The notes: generated from the letters alone by a model not told the origin. A DNA stretch of 64,000 nt from SIG565 sp045540055 (GCA_045540055.1 JAZQGO010000011.1:1-64000); one strand, 5' to 3'; counted from the stretch's first letter, positions 25,217 through 34,975 are shown. Numbers and translations are program-made.

Positions 25217-27178
25217 ATGGACCGTTTTAAATTGGTCGCTAACTATCAGCCAACGGGCGATCAGCCCGAAGCGATACAAAAGCTGGTTGACGGTATAAAA
25301 AGCGGCTTTAAAGAGCAGACATTACTCGGTGTTACGGGTAGCGGTAAGACCTTTACTATGGCAAATGTTATCGCTCAGGTTAATAGGCCCACGATAGTCC
25401 TCGCTCACAATAAAACCTTGGCGGCACAGCTCTGCTCAGAATTTAAAGAGTTTTTCCCCGAAAATGCGGTGGAATATTTTGTCAGCTACTACGACTATTA
25501 TCAACCCGAAGCGTATATACCGGGTAGTGACACCTATATTGAAAAGGACTCGGCTATAAACGATGAAATAGACAAGCTGCGTCACAGTGCCACCTGTGCG
25601 CTGTCTGAACGCCGTGACGTTATAATCGTGGCATCGGTTTCCTGCATTTATTCACTCGGCAACCCGATTGACTATCGCAGTATGGTTATATCGCTTCGCA
25701 CGGGTAACACGATGGATAGGGATGAGCTGATACACCGTCTGGTTGATTTGCAGTATGACCGCAACGATATAAATTTTGTTCGAAATAAATTCAGGGTGCG
25801 TGGTGATGTTGTTGAAATTTATCCCGCATACTCTTACGGCTCTGCTATACGGGTTGAGTTTTTTGGTGATGAGATTGACCGCATTTGCGAAATAAACACA
25901 TTGACGGGTGAATTTAAGGCGGCGCTTTCCCATGTTGCTATCTATCCTGCGTCGCATTATATTATTCCGCCTGAAAAAATGGAGGATGCGCTAAAAAACA
26001 TCGAGCAGGAAATGGAAGAACGGGTTAAATTCTTTAACGAAAACGGCAAGCTAATCGAAGCACAGCGAATTCGTCAGCGTACCGAGTATGACGTCGAAAT
26101 GCTAAGAGAAATCGGCACCTGTAAGGGTGTTGAGAACTATTCGCGTGTGCTCTCAGGCAGACCCGAAGGTAGTGTACCCTTTACACTGCTTGACTATTTT
26201 CCTGAAGACTTTATTCTGTTTGTCGATGAGTCGCACGTGACTCTGCCGCAGGTCAGGGGAATGTATGGTGGTGACAGGGCGAGAAAAGAAAACCTTATAG
26301 AATACGGTTTCCGTTTGCCGTCTGCATTTGATAACCGTCCACTTAATTTTGAAGAATTTTATAAGCATATAAATCAGGTTGTTTTTGTATCGGCTACGCC
26401 GGGTGAATTTGAAAAGGAAAAATCGGTACAGATTGCCGAACAGGTTATAAGACCGACAGGACTGCTCGACCCAAAAATTACGGTTAAGTCAAGCGAGGGA
26501 CAAATTGACGACTTGGTGTCAGAAATCAATATGCGCATTGCACGCAAAGAGCGTGTGCTTGTCACCACACTTACTAAAAAAATGGCAGAGGATTTAACCG
26601 AGTATCTCGAAAATATTGATATTAAGGTCAGATATATGCATTATGACGTTGATACCATTGAGCGTATGCAGATAATAAGAGATTTGCGCCTCGGTGAGTT
26701 TGACGTGCTTGTAGGTATAAACCTGTTGCGAGAGGGCTTGGATATACCGGAGGTATCTCTCGTTGCAATTCTTGATGCCGACAAAGAGGGATTCCTCAGA
26801 AGCGAAACCTCGCTTATACAAACGGTGGGCAGAGCCGCAAGAAATGCCGACGGTCAGGTTATTATGTATGCCGATAGCGTTACGCGCTCGATGGAAAATG
26901 CCATAAACGAGACCAACCGCCGCCGCGCCATTCAGGATGAATATAATAAGGCGCACGGCATAACACCTAAGACCATCATAAAGGATGTTTACGAAATTAT
27001 CGAGATGTCCTCAAAGGTAGACGATACCGATAAGGCGCTTAAGAAAATGTCGAAAACTGAGCGTGAAAAGCTTATCGCCAAGCTGTATGCCGAGATGCGA
27101 GAAGCTGCAAAAATGCTTGAGTTTGAGCATGCCGCATATCTGCGCGATAAAATTAAAGAACTTAAAGGTGAAAAATAA
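25217..27178 (+). CDS. uvrB: excinuclease ABC subunit B
   Basis: Damage-verification helicase of nucleotide excision repair. 653 residues: Walker A GVTGSGKT near residue 40, the beta-hairpin region YYDYYQPEAYIP, DEAD-like VDESHVT, helicase motifs GINLLREGLDIPE and QTVGRAARN, and the C-terminal UVR motif LEFEHAAYLRDKIKEL that binds UvrA/UvrC. Full length. In many Firmicutes uvrB is followed directly by uvrA; here 4 kb of sugar genes and a repeat lie between. The stop codon sits at the first bases of that repeat. Confidence 0.97.
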   Translation: MDRFKLVANYQPTGDQPEAIQKLVDGIKSGFKEQTLLGVTGSGKTFTMANVIAQVNRPTIVLAHNKTLAAQLCSEFKEFFPENAVEYFVSYYDYYQPEAYIPGSDTYIEKDSAINDEIDKLRHSATCALSERRDVIIVASVSCIYSLGNPIDYRSMVISLRTGNTMDRDELIHRLVDLQYDRNDINFVRNKFRVRGDVVEIYPAYSYGSAIRVEFFGDEIDRICEINTLTGEFKAALSHVAIYPASHYIIPPEKMEDALKNIEQEMEERVKFFNENGKLIEAQRIRQRTEYDVEMLREIGTCKGVENYSRVLSGRPEGSVPFTLLDYFPEDFILFVDESHVTLPQVRGMYGGDRARKENLIEYGFRLPSAFDNRPLNFEEFYKHINQVVFVSATPGEFEKEKSVQIAEQVIRPTGLLDPKITVKSSEGQIDDLVSEINMRIARKERVLVTTLTKKMAEDLTEYLENIDIKVRYMHYDVDTIERMQIIRDLRLGEFDVLVGINLLREGLDIPEVSLVAILDADKEGFLRSETSLIQTVGRAARNADGQVIMYADSVTRSMENAINETNRRRAIQDEYNKAHGITPKTIIKDVYEIIEMSSKVDDTDKALKKMSKTEREKLIAKLYAEMREAAKMLEFEHAAYLRDKIKELKGEK

Positions 27179-27400
27179 AAAACGGCGAACGGAGCGTTCA
27201 CATAGGGATAATTTGCCCGAAAAAGTGAATTTTTGCGGTCTAATATGTTAAAAAGGCACGGTATGCGTCAGCATTACCGTGCCTTTTCGTCGGTTATCCC
27301 ACTAAAAATTCATCTTTTTCGGGTGCGCGCAGTTTTGTAATTTTTATTCCAAAACCAATTTCTCCCTCTGTGAACACTCCGAATATTCGCCGTTTTTTAT
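27175..27400. mobile_element. MITE-like repeat, copy 1 (diverged, about 225 bp)
   Basis: Terminal inverted repeats start with ATAAAAAACGGCGAA on both sides; inner TIR CGGAGCGTTCACATAGGGA (left) pairs imperfectly with its right-hand partner TCCCTCTGTGAACACTCCG. Most of the interior matches the reverse complement of the 58.5-kb copy, including the block with CCCGAAAAAGTGAATTTTTGCGG. No transposase. The ends coincide with the stop codons of uvrB and the AraC gene. Compared with copy 2 it lacks about 85 bp near the right side. Confidence 0.8.
27251..27287. terminator. internal hairpin of MITE copy 1, likely bidirectional terminator
   Basis: AAAAGGCACGGTA (27251-27263) pairs with TACCGTGCCTTTT (27275-27287). 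A run on one side and T run on the other let it end transcription from both convergent neighbours, uvrB and the AraC regulator. Confidence 0.65.
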
Positions 27401-28215
27401 ATTTTTTTATAGTGATTTTTTGGTGAAACGCCGAATTTTTTCTTGTAAGCTCTGAAAAAAGAGGTGTAATCATTAAAACCGCACAGCAGATACACCTGAG
27501 TCGGTAGAACACCGCTTTGCAGCTGCTCCTTAGCCAGACTAAGCCGTTTTATCGTTATAAAATCCCACACCGATGTGCTGGTTGTCTTTTTGAATATTGA
27601 ATATAGCTGAGAACGGCTGATAAAAAAGTTTTTGGCAATGCTGTCGGGGGTAATGGCATCCGAAATATTTTCGTTTATGTATCGAATTATTTTTGATGAT
27701 AAATATTCGGTATGATTAAAACTATTGGATTCTTCATTTTTGTAAACATTGCATATTTCGTTAAGAAGTGGCAGAAGATTTGCAAGCATTTGTTGTTCAC
27801 TGCCATGCAAGTTTTCCTCCATTTTTTTAATGCAACGCCTATAAAAACCGTCGGGGAATTGCGAGCCCTTAATAAGATTATTTTTACCGTGTTCACGATT
27901 CTTAAAGGCATACAAAAAATGTGACGAATCAATTATATCACCAATAGCCTCAAGGGTGAAATTTATGGTTACACGCTCATAAGGTGCGGTCGGGCAAATA
28001 TCAATATAATGTGCCTCACCGCTATTAAAAAACAGTATATCGCCCGACTGTAACGGGTAGGGATTGCCCTCAACCCAGAAGGTGCCTTTGCCCGATATAA
28101 AATAATAGATTTCAAAATTTTCGTGAGAGTGTAGATTAAAATTGTCGGGACTCGGATTTTCATCGAAATTATGCCCGAAAAATATATATCGACCGTCAAA
28201 AGAAGTAATATTCAT
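27397..28215 (-). CDS. AraC-family transcriptional regulator with cupin sensor
   Basis: 272 residues: cupin-type ligand domain (about 1-95, HSHENFEIYYFISGKGTFWVEG) and paired helix-turn-helix domain (about 175-270, ending CGFNDYTSFFRAYKKKFGVSPKNHYKK). This is the layout of sugar-responsive AraC regulators. It is divergent from the two isomerase genes, which it probably activates when a sugar or its derivative binds. The last codon and stop fall in the end of the MITE-like repeat. The inducer cannot be read from sequence. Confidence 0.88.
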   Translation of the reverse strand: MNITSFDGRYIFFGHNFDENPSPDNFNLHSHENFEIYYFISGKGTFWVEGNPYPLQSGDILFFNSGEAHYIDICPTAPYERVTINFTLEAIGDIIDSSHFLYAFKNREHGKNNLIKGSQFPDGFYRRCIKKMEENLHGSEQQMLANLLPLLNEICNVYKNEESNSFNHTEYLSSKIIRYINENISDAITPDSIAKNFFISRSQLYSIFKKTTSTSVWDFITIKRLSLAKEQLQSGVLPTQVYLLCGFNDYTSFFRAYKKKFGVSPKNHYKKI

Positions 28216-28252
28216 ATCATCACCAAGGTTATATTATCACTAATCTGTACGA

Positions 28253-28282
28253 TTTGCAATATTTTTCTGCACTTTGCGCAAT
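28253..28282. promoter_or_regulatory. possible AraC-regulator half-sites
   Basis: Two direct repeats TTTGCAAT (28253-28260) and TTTGCGCAAT (28273-28282), 20 bp apart (two helical turns), in the 115-bp gap between the AraC gene and the first isomerase. This spacing is typical for AraC-family half-sites. A TATAAT-like -10 lies downstream at about 28304. Confidence 0.4.
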
Positions 28283-28330
28283 GGCATTATATTTTATAGC
28301 AATTATAATATAAATTAAAGGGGGAATTTT

Positions 28331-29176
28331 ATGGATAAAATTAAACTTTATGCCTTCGCCGATGAAGCCGATGCGGCACTTGACAAGCAGATTATCGCAT
28401 TGACAAGAAACGGCCTTGAAGGTATAGAAATCCGCAATGTTGATGGTGTTAATATTTCCGATTTATCACTGTCAAAGGCAAAAGAGGTTAAGAAAAAATT
28501 AGATGCGGCGGGACTTATCACTTGGTCTATTGGCTCGCCGATAGGTAAAATCGGTATAAACGACTGTTTTCAGCCTCATCTTGAAAAATTCAAGCATACC
28601 CTTGAGGTAGCCGATATTCTTAACTGCAAGAATATTCGCTTGTTCTCTTTCTATATGCCCGAAGGCGAAAACCCTGATAACTATACAGCGCAGGTTATCG
28701 ACCGCTTATCGCAGTTTATCAATGTATCTGTCGGTAGTGGCATTAACCTTTGTCACGAAAATGAAAAGGGCATTTACGGTGATATACCCGAGCGGTGTGA
28801 AAAATTACATAAAGCCCTGCCCGAGCTTAAAGGAATTTTCGACCCTGCTAATTTTGTTCAGTGCGGTGTTGATACACTTTCTGCCTGGCAGACACTTAAA
28901 AACCATATTTACTATATGCATATTAAGGATGCAAATTTGGATGGTGCTGTTGTTCCTGCGGGGTACGGTAGCGGTAATGTAAAGGCAATAACCAAAGAAT
29001 TTATTGCTATGGGCGGTAAGTGCTTTACCATTGAGCCGCATCTCACCGTTTTTGACGGTCTGGCTTCACTTGAGCGAGAGGGCGAGGCAAGTAAAGTCGG
29101 CGAGTTTGAGTATGAAAACGCCGATGTCGCCTTTGATACCGCGTGTCAGGAATTCAAAAAAATACTGTGTGAATGA
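28331..29176 (+). CDS. sugar phosphate isomerase/epimerase family (TIM barrel) A
   Basis: 281 residues of the xylose-isomerase-like TIM barrel family. Metal-site residues are visible at LCHENEKGIYGD (Glu), IFDPANFVQCG (Asp), YYMHIKDANL (His) and FTIEPHL (Glu). Members interconvert or dehydrate keto-sugars and inositols. ATG 28331 follows an AAAGGGGG site. It is the first gene of a three-gene unit with a second barrel and a Gfo/Idh oxidoreductase, a set typical of pathways that oxidise a sugar or inositol then isomerise the keto product. Confidence 0.85.
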   Translation: MDKIKLYAFADEADAALDKQIIALTRNGLEGIEIRNVDGVNISDLSLSKAKEVKKKLDAAGLITWSIGSPIGKIGINDCFQPHLEKFKHTLEVADILNCKNIRLFSFYMPEGENPDNYTAQVIDRLSQFINVSVGSGINLCHENEKGIYGDIPERCEKLHKALPELKGIFDPANFVQCGVDTLSAWQTLKNHIYYMHIKDANLDGAVVPAGYGSGNVKAITKEFIAMGGKCFTIEPHLTVFDGLASLEREGEASKVGEFEYENADVAFDTACQEFKKILCE

Positions 29177-29204
29177 TATCTGAATTCAGATTGGAGGCAG
29201 ATTT

Positions 29205-29954
29205 ATGAAAATAGGTGCACAATTTTTTACCGTAAGAGATTTTTGTAAAACGCTTGACGATTTTGCAGAAACTCTTAAAAAGGTTGCCGATATAGGCTAT
29301 GAAAATGTTCAGATTTCGGGCGTTTGCGATTATAACCCTGAATGGCTTGAGAAGGAACTGAGAAAAAACGGGCTTAAATGCGTTGTTACACATATCTCAC
29401 CCGACCGACTTGTCGGTGAAACGGCGGATGTGGCACAGGCTCACTCGGTATTCGGCTGTGATTACATAGGCCTTGGTTGGCACAGCTTCGATGAAGAAAA
29501 GGCAAGCGATGAACTGAAGGCTTTTTTCGATAAATATATTCCCGTTGCCGAGACGCTTAAGGCACACGGCAAAACCTTTATGTATCACAATCACGACCAG
29601 GAGTTTATTAAGATTGATGGCAAACCGATTCTGCAGCATATGGCAGAGGATGTTCCTGCCGATTTAATGGGCTTTATTCCCGATACCTTTTGGATTCAGG
29701 CGGGTGGTGGTGACCCAGCATATTGGATAGAAAAGCTTTCGGGCAGAGTACCCTGCATTCATCTTAAGGATTATTCCTTTGGCAGAAAAATGGCGGCGAT
29801 AGGGGAAGGCAACATCAACTTCGAGCGTGTTTTTGCCGCCGCCGAGAAGGCAGGCACAAAATATATGCTTGTAGAGCAGGATGATTGCAACGGTGAGGAC
29901 CCGTTTGAATGCTTAAAAAGAAGTTATGAATATCTTAAATCGAGGGGATTTTAA
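29205..29954 (+). CDS. sugar phosphate isomerase/epimerase family (TIM barrel) B
   Basis: 249 residues, same superfamily as the preceding gene but clearly distinct. Metal/active-site blocks: MYHNHDQEF, FIPDTFWIQAGG, CIHLKDYS and MLVEQDDCN. Strong GGAGG site before ATG 29205. The two barrels probably act in consecutive steps or on epimers. Exact reaction unknown. Confidence 0.86.
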   Translation: MKIGAQFFTVRDFCKTLDDFAETLKKVADIGYENVQISGVCDYNPEWLEKELRKNGLKCVVTHISPDRLVGETADVAQAHSVFGCDYIGLGWHSFDEEKASDELKAFFDKYIPVAETLKAHGKTFMYHNHDQEFIKIDGKPILQHMAEDVPADLMGFIPDTFWIQAGGGDPAYWIEKLSGRVPCIHLKDYSFGRKMAAIGEGNINFERVFAAAEKAGTKYMLVEQDDCNGEDPFECLKRSYEYLKSRGF

Positions 29955-29956
29955 TT

Positions 29957-31129
29957 ATGAAAAAAATTAGACTTGGTATAATCGGTATAGGTAATATGGG
30001 CTGTGGTCACGCAGGCAATATCGCAAACGGCAAGTGTCCTGATTTTGTTATTACGGCGGTTTGCGATATTAACGAAAAGCGTTTTGACTGGGCAAAAGAG
30101 AATATAAGTGAGGATGTTGCCTGCTTTGTAAATGCCGAAGAAATGCTTGACAGCGGGCTTATTGACGCCTGCATAATATCGGTTCCTCATTATGACCATC
30201 CGAGATATGCTATCGAATGTATGAAGCGTGGTATACACGTTATGGTTGAAAAGCCTGCAGGTGTTTATACAAAGCAGGTAAGACAGATGAATGAAGAGGC
30301 CGACAAGCATCCTGAGGTTGTGTTCGGTCTTATGTTCAACCAGCGCACCAATCATATCTACCGTAAAATGCGAGAGCTTGTTCAGTCAGGCGAATACGGT
30401 CAAATCAGACGCACTAACTGGATAATCACCAACTGGTATCGCTCACAAGCCTATTATAATTCGGGTGGCTGGCGTGCGACATGGTCGGGCGAAGGCGGCG
30501 GCGTGCTGCTCAATCAGTGCCCCCATCAGTTAGACCTCTGGCAGTGGATATGTGGTATGCCGGTAAAGGTACATGCTAAGCTGCATTACGGCAAATGGCA
30601 CGATATAGAGGTTGAGGATGACGTTACGGCGTATGTTGAGTATGCAAACGGCGCCACAGGTCTTATTGTTACTACTACGGGCGACGCCAAGGGTACCAAC
30701 CGTTTTGAAATTCAGATGGATAAGGCCAAGCTTGTGGCCGAGGATGATAAGCTGAGCGTTCTTGTGTATGAGCAAAGCGAGCAGGAATATGACAAGACAA
30801 ATACAAATCCCTATTCAGGTCCTGAAGCGCACGAGCTTCAGTATGAGACCGACGGTGAGAATCCTCAGCACGTCGGTGTTATCAATGCCTGGGGTGACGC
30901 TATACTGCGTGGCGGTAAGCTTGTAGCCGACGGCAGAGAGGGTATAAACGGTCTTATGCTTTCAAATGCTATGCATCTTTCATCCTTCTTAGATAAAGAG
31001 GTCGAGTTGCCGATAGATGAACAGCTTTATTATGATGAACTTATGAAGCGTGTCGCAGGTTCAAAGGCAAAATCTCAGGTGAGCGAAGTGTTTACCGATA
31101 TTACCAACACCTACGGTGGTGTAAAATAG
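29957..31129 (+). CDS. Gfo/Idh/MocA-family NAD(P)-dependent oxidoreductase
   Basis: 390 residues: N-terminal Rossmann fold (LGIIGIGNMGCGHAG), the EKPAGV motif that positions nicotinamide, and a C-terminal substrate domain with GGGVLLNQCPHQLDLWQW carrying the His-Asp pair typical of the family. It begins 2 nt after the preceding stop, so it is coupled to isomerase B. Such enzymes oxidise sugars, inositols or glycosides at C2 or C3. The group could process a keto-glycoside, but this is inference. Confidence 0.88.
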   Translation: MKKIRLGIIGIGNMGCGHAGNIANGKCPDFVITAVCDINEKRFDWAKENISEDVACFVNAEEMLDSGLIDACIISVPHYDHPRYAIECMKRGIHVMVEKPAGVYTKQVRQMNEEADKHPEVVFGLMFNQRTNHIYRKMRELVQSGEYGQIRRTNWIITNWYRSQAYYNSGGWRATWSGEGGGVLLNQCPHQLDLWQWICGMPVKVHAKLHYGKWHDIEVEDDVTAYVEYANGATGLIVTTTGDAKGTNRFEIQMDKAKLVAEDDKLSVLVYEQSEQEYDKTNTNPYSGPEAHELQYETDGENPQHVGVINAWGDAILRGGKLVADGREGINGLMLSNAMHLSSFLDKEVELPIDEQLYYDELMKRVAGSKAKSQVSEVFTDITNTYGGVK

Positions 31130-31139
31130 ATTATTTATG

Positions 31140-31171
31140 GGCTATACCGAAAAAACGGTATAGCCTTTTTT
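31140..31171 (+). terminator. terminator after the sugar cassette
   Basis: GGCTATACCG stem (31140-31149 with 31156-31165), AAAAAA loop and TTTTTT tail. It separates the dehydrogenase from uvrA. Confidence 0.88.
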
Positions 31172-31251
31172 AATATAAATTAGCTTAAAATTATTTACTT
31201 TTGTCGTAAAAAAGGGTAAAATAAAATGTAATATATTTTAAAGAGGTAATT

Positions 31252-34092
31252 ATGGCTATTAAGGAAATAAAAATTAAGGGTGCAAAGGTAAATAACCTTA
31301 AAAATATCAGTGTAGATATACCGAGAGATAAGCTGGTTGTATTCACAGGCCTTTCGGGCTCGGGTAAATCTTCATTGGCCTTCGACACGATTTATGCCGA
31401 GGGTCAGCGTCGCTATGTCGAGTCGCTCTCATCCTACGCCAGAATGTTTTTAGGTCAGATGGAAAAGCCCGATGTTGAGTCAATCGAGGGCCTTTCTCCC
31501 GCTATATCAATAGACCAGAAAACCACCTCTAAAAATCCGCGCTCAACGGTAGGCACAATAACCGAGATTTACGATTATCTGCGCCTTTTATACGCACGTG
31601 TAGGCGTTCCGCATTGTCCCATTTGCGGCAAGGAAATCAGCCAACAAACAACCGACCAGATAGTCGATTCGGTCTTGAAGCTTCCTGAAGGCACCAAAAT
31701 TCAGATAATGGCTCCCATTGTCAGAGGCAGAAAGGGCGAATACGTGAAGGAACTCGATAGCGCCAGAAAATCGGGTTACGTGCGTGTACGTATTGACGGC
31801 AGTTTGTATGAACTGAGCGAAGAAATTAAGTTAGAGAAAAACAAGAAACACTATATTGATGTTATTATTGACCGTCTTGTTGTTAAAGCTGAAATCAAAA
31901 GCCGACTTGCAGGCAGTATTGAAACGGCTGCTAATCTTACGGGCGGTATCATCAATGTAGATATCATAGGTGGGCAGGAGCTTAAATTTTCCCAAAACTA
32001 TGCCTGTGATGAGCATAATATGAGTCTGCCCGAGATTACGCCCACGCTATTTTCCTTCAACAGCCCTGTGGGTGCCTGTCCAACCTGTACGGGTATCGGC
32101 AGGTTTATGAAGATTGACCCAAGGCTTATTGTTGCCGATGAAAGCAAATCGCTTTTAGACGGTGCTATTCATGCGTCGGGCTGGGGTGTTAATTCATGGT
32201 TTTATCCTAATCAGGGTACAATTGCGACTATGTACTACCGTGGTATAGCTGACCACTATGGTTTTGACATTAACACACCTTTTAAGGATATACCCAAAGA
32301 TGCTAAAAACGCCTTGTTTTACGGTACGGGCGATACAAAGATTAAACTTATACGCACGGGCAGTTGGGGCAAGGGTAGCGAATATTACGCTGCATTTGAG
32401 GGCGTTGTCAACAATCTTGAAAGGCGTTACCGCGAGTCAAAGAGTGATTTCGCACGCCGTGAGATTGAAATAAATATGAATGAGTGTGATTGCCCTGACT
32501 GTAACGGCACAAGACTTAAGCCCGAGGCTATGGCGGTGACGGTTGGCGGTAAGAATATTGATGAAATTTGTAATCTTTCTATCACCGAATTGATAGATTT
32601 TTTAGATGCGCTTGAGTTTACATCCTTTAAGCTGAAAATAGCGGCACCCATAATTAAAGAGATAAACAGCCGCCTTAACTTCCTAAAGAGCGTAGGACTT
32701 GACTATTTAACACTTTCTCGCTCTTCGGGTACATTGTCGGGAGGAGAGAGTCAGCGTATACGCTTAGCCACACAAATCGGCTCGTCGCTTATGGGTGTAT
32801 TATATATTCTTGATGAGCCAAGCATAGGGCTACATCAGCGTGATAATGAAAAGCTGATACAGACTCTAAAACATTTACGCGACCTCGGTAATACCCTTAT
32901 TGTTGTTGAACACGATGAGGATACCATTCGTGAAGCGGACTATGTTGTTGATATAGGTCACGGGGCAGGTATTCACGGAGGTGAGGTTGTGTTCTCGGGC
33001 ACGGTCGAAGAGCTTAAAAAGTGCGAAAATTCGATTACATCCGATTACCTTACGGGCCGCAGAAAAATCGAGGTTCCCGCTAACAGACGCAAGGGCAACG
33101 GCGCATTTTTAACCGTTAAGGGTGCGGCTGAAAACAATCTTAAAAACATTAATGTTAAGCTGCCGCTTGGTGAGTTTATCTGTGTTACGGGTGTTTCGGG
33201 TTCAGGTAAATCTTCCTTCGTCAATGAAATTCTTTATAAGTATTTAGCGGCAAAACTAAACCGCGCCAATACCTTCCCCGGTAAATTCAAGTTAATTACT
33301 GGCGAAGAAAATCTTGATAAGGTTATAAATATTGACCAGTCACCCATAGGCAGAACTCCGCGTTCAAACCCTGCAACATATACGGGTGTTTTCAACGATA
33401 TAAGGGAGCTTTTTGCTCAGACTAAGGATGCCAAGGCGCAGGGCTATAATGCAGGCCGTTTTTCCTTTAATGTTAAGGGCGGTCGATGTGAAGCCTGTGA
33501 AGGCGACGGTATAATGAAGATAGAGATGCACTTCCTGCCCGATATTTATGTGCCGTGTGAGGTGTGCGGTGGTAAGCGCTACAACCGTGAAACCTTAAAT
33601 GTCAAGTATAAAGGCAAAAGCATTTCTGATGTTCTTGAAATGACGGTTGAGGAGGGGCTTAACTTCTTCTCGGCGGTGCCCAAAATTCAGCGAAAACTGC
33701 AGACGCTCTTTGATGTGGGACTCGGTTATATTAAAATCGGTCAGCCTGCAACGACGCTTTCGGGCGGTGAGGCACAGCGTGTAAAGCTCGCTACCGAGCT
33801 TTCCAAGCGTTCGACGGGTAAGACAATTTATATACTCGATGAGCCAACGACAGGACTTCATTCGTATGATGTTCATATGCTTATAGAGGTTCTTCAGCGA
33901 CTGGTTGACGGTGGTAATACCGTACTCGTTATCGAGCATAACCTTGATGTAATCAAGACGGCCGACTATATAATCGACTTAGGCCCCGAGGGTGGTAACG
34001 CAGGCGGTACGCTTGTCTGTTGTGGAACACCAGAGCAGGTCGCAAAGGTTGACGAGTCTTATACAGGTCAGTTTCTTAAAAAGATGCTGTAA
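31252..34092 (+). CDS. uvrA: excinuclease ABC subunit A
   Basis: Damage-recognition ATPase of nucleotide excision repair. 946 residues with two ABC ATPase halves: Walker A GLSGSGKSS near residue 34 and GVSGSGKSS near 645, signature LSGGESQRIRLA and LSGGEAQRVKLA, two ILDEPS/T Walker B boxes, and zinc modules (CPICGKE..., CDCPDC, CEACEGDG with CEVCGGKRY). Full length. It is transcribed separately from uvrB, with a terminator just upstream, instead of in a uvrBA operon. Confidence 0.97.
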   Translation: MAIKEIKIKGAKVNNLKNISVDIPRDKLVVFTGLSGSGKSSLAFDTIYAEGQRRYVESLSSYARMFLGQMEKPDVESIEGLSPAISIDQKTTSKNPRSTVGTITEIYDYLRLLYARVGVPHCPICGKEISQQTTDQIVDSVLKLPEGTKIQIMAPIVRGRKGEYVKELDSARKSGYVRVRIDGSLYELSEEIKLEKNKKHYIDVIIDRLVVKAEIKSRLAGSIETAANLTGGIINVDIIGGQELKFSQNYACDEHNMSLPEITPTLFSFNSPVGACPTCTGIGRFMKIDPRLIVADESKSLLDGAIHASGWGVNSWFYPNQGTIATMYYRGIADHYGFDINTPFKDIPKDAKNALFYGTGDTKIKLIRTGSWGKGSEYYAAFEGVVNNLERRYRESKSDFARREIEINMNECDCPDCNGTRLKPEAMAVTVGGKNIDEICNLSITELIDFLDALEFTSFKLKIAAPIIKEINSRLNFLKSVGLDYLTLSRSSGTLSGGESQRIRLATQIGSSLMGVLYILDEPSIGLHQRDNEKLIQTLKHLRDLGNTLIVVEHDEDTIREADYVVDIGHGAGIHGGEVVFSGTVEELKKCENSITSDYLTGRRKIEVPANRRKGNGAFLTVKGAAENNLKNINVKLPLGEFICVTGVSGSGKSSFVNEILYKYLAAKLNRANTFPGKFKLITGEENLDKVINIDQSPIGRTPRSNPATYTGVFNDIRELFAQTKDAKAQGYNAGRFSFNVKGGRCEACEGDGIMKIEMHFLPDIYVPCEVCGGKRYNRETLNVKYKGKSISDVLEMTVEEGLNFFSAVPKIQRKLQTLFDVGLGYIKIGQPATTLSGGEAQRVKLATELSKRSTGKTIYILDEPTTGLHSYDVHMLIEVLQRLVDGGNTVLVIEHNLDVIKTADYIIDLGPEGGNAGGTLVCCGTPEQVAKVDESYTGQFLKKML

Positions 34093-34156
34093 ATTTACAC
34101 ATTATTAAACATTTAAAGAGTATTTGTGCTAATATAATTTAAAAGGGGTGTTTTTT

Positions 34157-34975
34157 GTGTTCGGGTATATTAAGGCATATAAGCCGGAATTACGTCTTAA
34201 AGAATGGGAAATGTACAAGGCGGTTTACTGTACCCTTTGCAAGCATCTCGGTAAAAAATACGGCATTTTTTCAAGATTTACTTTAAGCTACGATTTTACC
34301 TTTTTGTGTATGCTTAATATGTCGCTTAAGGATTGCGATATTGATGTAACCCGTAAAAGCTGTGCCTTTAATCCGCTTAAAAGGTGCAACTACTGTAAAG
34401 GCGCAGACGATGATTTTGATTTTCCTGCCGCGGCGGCAATGATAATGGTTTATTATAAACTGCTCGATAATATTGCCGACGAAAAGGGTATTAAAAAAAT
34501 CGGATACCAAATTATTAAACCTCTGTTTAGCGGGGCACATAAGAAGGCTTCGCAAAGTTTTCCCGATATTGAACAGATAATTAAAGCTTATATTTTAGAG
34601 CAGGATAAGCTTGAAAAGGCAGGCTGTGATAATCTTGATGAGGCGGCAAATCCTACCGCTACTGCGCTGTCAAGACTGTTTATGATGTGCGCCGATGATG
34701 AGTTGAACAAGCGTGCACTCGAGCGTCTCGGGTATTGTATGGGTAGATATATCTATATAACCGATGCGCTGTCGGATTATAATGATGATATAAAACGGGG
34801 CAGATATAATCCCTTAAAAAATGACAAAAATTATCATGAGCGTGCCAAAATACAGATTGATGCTTGTATAACCGAGGCAATAAAAGCCTTCGAGCTTATT
34901 GATATTAAAAGATTTAAAAACATACTTGGCAATATTATATATTTAGGACTTGAACAAAAGGAGTTAGACAAATGA
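34157..34975 (+). CDS. DUF5685-type protein
   Basis: 272 residues resembling the DUF5685 group common in Clostridia: MFGYIKAYKPEL start, the early Cys pair region YCTLCKHLGKKYG, a CAFNPLKRCNYC cluster and a helical C-terminal part (SDYNDDIKRGRYNP). The Cys pattern suggests a metal or redox site, but the function is unknown. I choose the GTG at 34157, 6 nt after AAGGGGTG, because it gives the family N-terminus. It overlaps the J-domain gene by 4 bp, suggesting joint function with an Hsp70 partner. Confidence 0.7.
   Translation: MFGYIKAYKPELRLKEWEMYKAVYCTLCKHLGKKYGIFSRFTLSYDFTFLCMLNMSLKDCDIDVTRKSCAFNPLKRCNYCKGADDDFDFPAAAAMIMVYYKLLDNIADEKGIKKIGYQIIKPLFSGAHKKASQSFPDIEQIIKAYILEQDKLEKAGCDNLDEAANPTATALSRLFMMCADDELNKRALERLGYCMGRYIYITDALSDYNDDIKRGRYNPLKNDKNYHERAKIQIDACITEAIKAFELIDIKRFKNILGNIIYLGLEQKELDK

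Noticed and set aside
27188..27200. GAAC-GGAGC-GTTC in the MITE end, resembling a LexA box near uvrB
   Set aside because: The spacer is 5 nt rather than 4, and it is downstream of uvrB as part of the repeat end.
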